Positions 23,901 through 32,900 of a DNA stretch of 64,000 bases are shown piece after piece. Every line of letters starts with the position of its first letter. Positions within the stretch are counted from its first letter, which is position 1. Location: assembly GCF_020536995.1 (NCBI RefSeq), contig NC_068357.1:59876123-59940122 (forward strand), written 5' to 3'. The notes beneath the pieces are model-generated. The model ran no database searches, was not told the DNA's origin, and saw nothing but the letters and a program-made list of their open reading frames with translations. The stretch comes from Dreissena polymorpha (lineage: Eukaryota > Mollusca > Bivalvia > Myida > Dreissenidae). The position numbers and the translations under genes were made by a program.

Positions 23901-26900
23901 AAATTGCATCAAATTATTTTTTTGAAATGATGTAGCAACAGCTATTGACATGCAATGTAAACAACTTTCTTATGTTATCATGTGGTTAACATAGATAATA
24001 ATTTTTCTTGCTAATTAAAAAGCATGTGATAAAAAAGACTCTTGTTGTAATTTCATGCCATGATTTATAAAACTAGTCATGGGATTTTTAGAGAAAGCTG
24101 GCCAAAGACTCACTAACAAAGTTCCTTAAAAAACTCATTTTTATAACATATGGTATCATTGTTTAAGCATTGTTTATAAGATTTTGGAGCAACAGGGAAT
24201 TCATGCACATACTTAGTGTCCATTATTTCAATCAAGTATTTATCAGATCCCATATTTCTGTTGTTTTGCTCGCAGAGACGGTGAACAACAGGTAATAAAT
24301 GCACATCCTTAGTGTCCATTATTTCAATCAAGTATCTATCAGATCCCATATTTCTGTTGTTTTCTTTACAGAGACAATAAACAACAGGGTATTAATGCAC
24401 ATCCTAAGTGTCTATTATTTCAATAAAGTATCCATCATATCCCATATTTTGTGTTAATTTTCCTCACAGAGACGGTGAACAACATAGGTGCAGGCCAGAT
24501 GGCGCTGCTGGTGATCAAGGGCGCCAGCAACTTCCCGAGCAGCATGGAGCGGCTCAAGGGCACCATCGACATCTGGTGGATCGTACACGACGGAGGTCTT
24601 CTCATGTTGCTACCCTTCCTGCTGCAGCAGCACAAGACGTGGAGAAACTGCAAGCTGAGGATATTCACCGTGGCCCGTATCCTTGGATACCAAATACTTA
24701 ATTTTAAAAATATAAGTTGAAGTCAAAATAGTTAAAATACAGGTCATGATATGTAAGTAATAGGTACAACAGATGTATCAAAATCCTCATAAAAAAGTGT
24801 GTGTCAATTACATAATAACTAACTTTTAAAAAACAAGCAATTGTTATCTCCTGTTTTACCATTGTGAGTTTTTGCCCCTGTGCATATTCTATGTGTTATC
24901 TCCCTTTGACCATTGTGAGTTCCTACCCCTGTGTACCATCTGTGTCAGTGTGTTATCTCCATTTGACCATTGTGAGTTCCTGCACCTGTGTACCTTCTAT
25001 GTGTTATCCCCCTTTGACCATTGTGAGTTCCTTTCCCTGTGTACCTCCTTTGTGTTATCTCCCTTTGACCATTGTGAGTTCCTGTCCCTGTGTACCTCCT
25101 ATGTGTTATCTACCTTTGACCATTGTGAGTTCCTGACACGGTGTACCTTCTATGTGTTATGTCCCTTTGACAATTGTGAGTTCCTACCCCTGTGTACCTT
25201 CTATGTGTTATCTCCATTTGACCATTGTGAGTTCCTGCCCCTGTGTACCATCTGTGTGTTATCTCCCTTTGACAATTGTGAGTTCCTACCCCTGTGTACC
25301 TTCTATGTGTTATTTCCCTTTGACCATTGTGAGTTCCTGTCCCTGTGTACCTTCTATGTGTTATCTCCCTTTGACCATTGTGAGTTCCTGCCACGGTGTA
25401 CCTTCCATGTGTTATCTACCTTTGACCATTGTGAGTTCCTGCCCATGTGTACCTTCTATGTGTTGTCTCCCTTTGACCATTGTGAGTTCCTGTCCCTGTG
25501 TACCTTCTATGTGTTATCTCCCTTTGGCCATTGTGAGCTCCTGCCACGGTGTACCTTCTATGTGTTATCTAACTTTAACCATTCCAAGTTCATGCCCCTA
25601 TGTACCTTCTATGTGTTATCTCCCTTTGACCATTGTGAGATCCTGCCCCAGTGTACCTTCTATGTGTTATCTTCCTTTGACCATTGTGAGTTCCTGTCCC
25701 TGTGTACCTTCTATGTGTTATCTCCCTTTGACCATTGTGAGTTGCTGCCACAGTGTACCTTCTATGTGTTATCTACCTTTGACCATTGTGAGTTCCTGCT
25801 TCTGTGTACCTTCTATGTGTTATCTACCTTTGACCATTGTGAGTTCCTGCCCCTGTGTACCATTTTTTTGTTATCTCCCTTTGACTATTTTGAGTTCCTG
25901 CCCCTGTGTACATCCTATGCGTTCTCTCCCTTTGAACATTGTGAATTCCTGCCCCTGTGTACCATCTATATGTTATCTCCCTTGAACTATTGTGAGTTCC
26001 TGCCCCTGTGTACCTCCTATGTGTTCTCTCCCTTTTAAAATTGTGAGTTTCTGCCCCTGTGTACCATCTATATGTTATCTCCCTTTGAACATTGTGAGTT
26101 CCTGCCCCTGTGTACCTTCTATGTGTTATCTCCCTTTAACCATGGTGATCAGAACTGGAAGACAACACAATTCAGATGAAGGCTGACCTGCAGAAGTTCA
26201 TGTACCAGTTGAGAATACAGGCAGATGTGGAGGTGGTGGAAATGGTAAGCTGAACTTTATGAGCAGGCACTTTAATGTTAACGCTTTACCACTCATCATC
26301 AAAGTTAAAGTGGCTATATGCAAACAGCATTAAACAAGAACAGCCTTTGAGTAACTTGCAGGCTGTTCAGGGTGTATGCTGTTTGCTTCTCATCAGTATC
26401 AAAGTGTTGGAAATGAAGTATTTAAATCTTGAACCTAGCAATAAAAGTCTTTAATTTAATTTGATTTTCTAGGAGACTTTAAATGGGTCAAAATGCGTCT
26501 CTGAGTGGTAAAGTTTTAATCTTACCTCATACAGAATTCTTGTCTTCAAAGACCAAGCAAGCTCAGCTGGAAAACTTGTCTATTTTGTTTTGTGTTTAGG
26601 TAGGTAGTGAAGTCTTTCTTTAAAAGTAATTGTTAAATGAAATCATGGCATGTAAAAAGATGCGTCTTAAAATAAATTATCGGTATAGATAAGTTTATTC
26701 CTACAAAATCTTTAATGCTACTGGTTCTGTGAGAAGCTGAAGAACTAATAAATGTTAATGTTTTGAAAAGTGGCATTCTTAACACATTAAGTTTCCTTTT
26801 TACTGTCAGGACGTGTTATTTTATCTTACCCATTCAGGTCTATGCCATGGATATCGTCACATTGACATGTCTACTTTTGTCTCTATCAGAAGTAGAAAGA

Positions 26901-29900
26901 CCTCAAGGCATACACTAAATCAAGCAACAAATCAAGGCATACACTAAATCAAGCAACAAATCAAGGCATACACTAAATCAAGCCACAAATCAAGGCATAC
27001 ACTAAATCAAGAAACAAATCAAGGCATACACTTTATCTAGCTACAAATGTATTTTTTCCATAAACCTTCAGGCTTAGGACGACACTTTCCACCTAAACTG
27101 GATATTTGTTTAGAAAAGACTTCCTTTAAAAAAAATACATAAAAGTGCAGTGTTGTCCAAGATTAGCCTTTGCAGTCCACACAGCTATCTGGGACAACAC
27201 TTTGCAGTCCACACAGCTATCTGGGACAACACTTTGCAGTCCACACAGCTATCTGGGACAACACTTTGCAGTCCACACAGCTATCTGGGACAACACTTTG
27301 CAGTCCACACAGCTATCTGGGACAACACTTTGCAGTCCACACAGCTATCTGGGACAACACTTTGCAGTCCACACAGCTATCTGGGACAACACTTTGCAGT
27401 CCACACAGCTATCTGGGACAACACTTTGCAGTCCACACAGCTATCTGGGACAACACTTTGCAGTCCACACAGCTATCTGGGACAACACTTTGCAGTCCAC
27501 ACAGCTATCTGGGACAACACTTTGCGGTCCACACAGCTATCTGGGACAACACTTTGCGGTCCACACAGCTATCTGGGACAACACTTTGCGGTCCACACAG
27601 CTATCTGGGACAACACTTTGCGGTCCACACAGCTATCTGGGACAACACTTTGCGGTCCACACAGCTATCTGGGACAACACTTTGCAGTCCACACAGCTAT
27701 CTGGGACAACACTTTGCAGTCCACACAGCTATCTGGGACAACACTTTGCAGTCCACACAGCTATCTGGGACAACACTTTGCAGTCCACACAGCTATCTGG
27801 GACAACACTTTGCAGCAGTCCACACAGCTATCTGGGACAACACTTTGCAGCAGTCCACACAGCTATCTGGGACAACACTTTGCAGTCCACACAGCTATCT
27901 GGGACAACACTTTGCAGTCCACACAGCTATCTGGGACAACACTTTGCAGTCCACACAGCTATCTGGGACAACACTTTGCAGTCCACACAGCTATCTGGGA
28001 CAACACTTTGCAGTCCACACAGCTATCTGGGACAACACTTTGCAGTCCACACAGCTATCTGGGACAACACTTTGCAGTCCACACAGCTATCTGGGACAAC
28101 ACTTTGCAGTCCACACAGCTATCTGGGACAACACTTTGCAGTCCACACAGCTATCTGGGACAACACTTTGCAGTCCACACAGCTATCTGGGACAACACTT
28201 TGCAGTCCACACAGCTATCTGGGACAACACTTTGCAGTCCACACAGCTATCTGGGACAACACTTTGCAGTCCACACAGCTATCTGGGACAACACTTTGCA
28301 GTCCACACAGCTATCTGGGACAACACTTTGCAGTCCACACAGCTATCTGGGACAACACTTTGCAGTCCACACAGCTATCTGGGACAACACTTTGCAGTCC
28401 ACACAGCTATCTGGGACAACACTTTGCAGTCCACACAGCTATCTGGGACAACACTTTGCGGTCCACACAGCTATCTGGGACAACACTTTGCAGTCCACAC
28501 AGCTATCTGGGACAACACTTTGCAGTCCACACAGCTATCTGGGACAACACTTTGCAGTCCACACAGCTATCTGGGACAACACTTTGCAGGTCCACACAGC
28601 TATCTGGGACAACACTTTGCGGTCCACACAGCTATCTGGGACAACACTTTGCAGGTCCACACAGCTATCTGGGACAACACTTTGCAGTCCACACAGCTAT
28701 CTGGGACAACACTTTGCAGTCCACACAGCTATCTGGGACAACACTTTGCAGTCCACACAGCTATCTGGGACAACACTTTGCAGTCCACACAGCTATCTGG
28801 GACAACACTTTGCCAGTCCACACAGCTATCTGGGACAACACTTTGCAGTCCCCTATGGTCCACACAGCTATCTGGGACAACACTTTGCAGTCCACACAGC
28901 TATCTGGGACAACACTTTGCAGTCCACACAGCTATCTGGGACAACACTTTGCAGTCCACACAGCTATCTGGGACAACACTTTGCAGTCCACACAGCTATC
29001 TGGGACAACACTTTGCAGTCAACATAGCTATCTGGGACAACACTTTGCAGTCCACACAGCTATCTGGGACAACACTTTGCAGTCCACACAGCTATCTGGG
29101 ACAACACTTTGCAGTCCACACAGCTATCTGGGACAACACTTTGCAGTCCACACAGCTATCTGGGACAACACTTTGCAGTCCACACAGCTATCTGGGACAA
29201 CACTTTGCAGTCCACACAGCTATCTGGGACAACACTTTGCGGTCCACACAGCTATCTGGGACAACATTTTGCAGTCCACACAGCTATCTGGGACAACACT
29301 TTGCAGTCCACACAGCTATCTGGGACAACACTTAGCAGTCCACACAGCTATCTAGGACAACACTTTGCAGTCCACACAGCTATCTGGGACAACACTTTGC
29401 AGTCCACACAGCAATCTGGGACAACACTTGCAGTCCACACAGCTATCTTGGAAAACACTTTGCAGTCCACACAGCTATCTGGGACAACACTTTCCAACTA
29501 AACTTAATTTGTATTATCCGCTGCCATAGGCAGAGGGATATTGTTTTGTTGTTGTCGGTCCGTCCGTCTTTCAGTCCGTCTGTCTTTCCTTCCGTCCGGA
29601 GCCATATCTTAGAAGTGCTTTGGTGGATTTCATTGAAACTTGGTATGAGTATATAAATGGATAAGAGGATGATGCACGCCAAATGGCATTGTACACCATC
29701 TGTTATTAATTGAGCTATGGCCCTTTGTATCTTGAAAAAATGCTTTTTTGAGTGTCAAATATACCACTTTTGTGTCCAGAAGCATATTGGCGGGGGATAT
29801 CAATTCAACGACTTTGATTGTTGTTAAGAAGATGCTTCCTTCAAACCCAAAATTCCATATAAGTAAAAAGTGTCATTCCTGATACGCCTGTTTTCCCAGA

Positions 29901-32900
29901 GCACGACCCGTATATGAGGCTGAATATTCCCCCTTGCAGGCCGACAGTGACATCACAGCGTACACGTACGAGCGCACCCTGATGATGGAGCAGCGGACAG
30001 AGATGCTGAAAAACATGCGGGTGGGCAACGTCAGCCTGCCCCAGACCATCGTGGACAAGAGTCATGAGACAGGGGCAGCGCTTAATGATGTGAAAAGTAA
30101 GTGACTTAGAACAAAGGGACAAGCACATAATGATGTGAAAAGTAAGTAACTTAGAACAATGGGACCTTTAATAAAAATACTCTATACATATGCAAAATAT
30201 ATACGAGGGATACAACTATCAAAGTTCCTGCGCACAACCATGATGGGAACACTAGCAAAATATTTGCACCAAATAATACACCAAAAACACTGAATAATAA
30301 CATGTATAGAGTATTTTTCTTAAAGGTACCTAGAATGCTTCAATTTAGGAAATTATTTATGGCTAGCAGTAATAAGATATGGTTTAGAGTTTTGAAACAA
30401 ATTAATTAAACCCTGAAGTTGTTACCCAGACTGTTGTGATAATAGGCTTCATAAATGCTATTTGTGCATCGTTCACAAAAGCAATGTCACACTTAAAGGT
30501 CAAGGGTCAATGACACACTTAAAACTCAAATGTCAAGGTCACACTTTAACCTCAAAGGTCAAGGTCACACTTAAAGCTCAAAGGTCAAAGTCACACTTAA
30601 AGCTCAAAGGTCAAGTATGGGCATGGTACAGAATGGTTAATAAAAGTGCTCATTTTTACCTTGACATGTTTCCGACCTACAATTACATCATTAAAGGTTT
30701 CTTAAGCAAACAATGTCCAAACAAGGTTTTGGTGATTTTCTGTCAGTATGAAAAGCCTGTTAAATATGTTTTTTGTTTAAACAACTAGATAGCAACTAGT
30801 TTACACTTGTATTATTGTGTTTTTATGTCCCCCACTATAGTAGTGGGGAACATATTGCTTTTGCCCTGTCTGTCTGTTGGTCTGTTGGTCTGTTTGCGCC
30901 AACTTTAACATTTTGCAATAACTTTTGCTATATTGAAGATAGCAACTTCATATTTTGCATGCATGTGTATCTCATGAAGCTTCACATTTTGAGTGGTGAA
31001 AGGTCAAGGTCAAGGTCATCCTTCAAGGTCAGAGGTCAAATATATGTGGCCAAAATCGCTCATTTTATGAATACTTTTGCAATATTGAAGATAGCAACTT
31101 GATATTTGGCATGCATGTGCATCTCATGGAGCTGCACATTTTGAGTGGTGAAAGGTCAAGGTCATCCTTCACGGTCAGAGGTCAAATATATGTGACCCAA
31201 ATCGCTTATTTTATGAATACTTTTGCAATATTGAAGATAGCAACTTGATATTTGGCATGCATGTGTATCTCACAGAGATGCACATTTTGAGTGGTGAAAG
31301 GTCAAGGTCATCCTTCACAAGGTCAAGGTCATCCTTCAAGGTCGCACATCATATAGGGGGACATTGTGTTTCACAAACACATCTTGTTTTAATAATAATT
31401 CTTGCATAATGAAAGTTTTTATGTTTGACATTATAAGAAATAAAAAGCATTGATCAAGCATGACAATTTATAATTTGCATAAGACATGATGACATTTTAA
31501 AGTGTTGATACATAAATTAAGTATGTGTACTCTTAGTGGCAGTTTTATAATTATATATTGATAGTTTCTTACAACTTAAAAGAATATGTTTTACAAATTG
31601 AATATTTCAATATAAATGTATTACACACAATTTAATAAAAGTAACTGTATTCAGCATTAAACATAACCAATCTTATCTGTTTTTGCATGTTTATATCTGC
31701 TCGAACTGATTACTGCTAATTACACGTGCATCCATTTATTTCTATCACCTCAGTGATTTGGTACTTGACAAAATGCCTTGTTATGTTTATTCATGTCTTT
31801 TTGGATGGAATGAGATCTATATGTATGCCCCCTTTCAAAGAAGAGGGGGTATATTGTTTTGCTCATGTCGGTCCGTCCGTATGTATGTCTGTATGTCCGT
31901 CCACCAGATGGTTTCTGGATGATAACACAAGAACGCTTAGGCCTAGGATCATGAAACTTCATAGGTACATTGATCATGACTTGCAGATGACCCCTATTGA
32001 TTTTGAGGTTACTAGGTCAAAGGTCACGGTGACCCGAAATAGTTAAATGGTTTCCGGACGATAACTCAAGAACGCTTATGCCTAGGATCATGAAACTTCA
32101 TAGGTACATTAATCATGACTTGCAGATGATCCCTATTGATTTTCAGGTCACCAGGTTAAAGGTCAAGGTCACGAAGACACAAAATAGTAAAATGGTCTCC
32201 GGATGATAACTCAAGAACGCTTATGCCTAGGATCATGAAACTTCATAGATACATTGATCATGACTCGCAGATGACCTTATTTATTTTCAGGTCACTAGGT
32301 CAAAGCTCAAGGTCATGGTAACCCGAATTAGTTAAATGGTTTCCAGATGATAACTCAAGAACGCTTATGCCTAGGATCATGAATATTCATAGGTACATTG
32401 ATCATGACTCGCAGATGACCCCTATTGATTTTCAGGTCACTAGGTCAAAGGTCAAGGTCATAGTGACCCAAAACAGTAAAATGGTTTCCGGATGATAACT
32501 CAAGAATGCTTACGCCTAGGATCATGAAACTTCATAGGAACATTGATCATGACTGGTTTTATTAAAGCCTTAGGTTTGAGCTTTTGACAGGGATTGATTT
32601 ATTTATTTTTGTATAAATATATAAAAAAAGTGTGTACAGAATTGGGATGGACGCAGCTGTTCGTTTATGACAGTTATTTGCTTTTCTTCATGTTATGCAT
32701 ATAAAATTATTGTCACTATTTAGCTATTGCCCCTTAAAGCATGGTCATCTACTGAAAATGGCATAATTGCAGTCAAACTAGACACAGTGGTTGAGGAATC
32801 TACAACAGACGAAGAAAAGTTTTCCGAACGGAACCAGTACACATTCTCTCCAAACATCCGTAGCCAGGGAGTGTCCGTTGAAAAAATGGCGTCTTCCATC

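Larger units (their letters stand above)
27060..29925. mobile_element. MITE family A copy swollen by a 31-bp array and split by family H
   Basis: Left remnant ggacgacactttccacctaa and ggatatttgtttagaaaaga. Then the 31-bp array, a family H insertion, and a right remnant ttgttaagaagatgcttcct with gtcattcctgatacgcctgt, ending gagcacgacccgtatatgag. One MITE insertion holds it all. Confidence 0.75.

Noticed and set aside
24864-26186. Open frames of 277 and 388 residues
   Set aside because: Products of the 51-bp array in KCC intron 12 (a unit of 17 codons); no family match.
27145-29501. Three overlapping plus-strand open frames of 625-736 residues
   Set aside because: A 31-bp array without stops in any forward frame gives the same peptide repeat in three frames; no start context, splice signals or family match.
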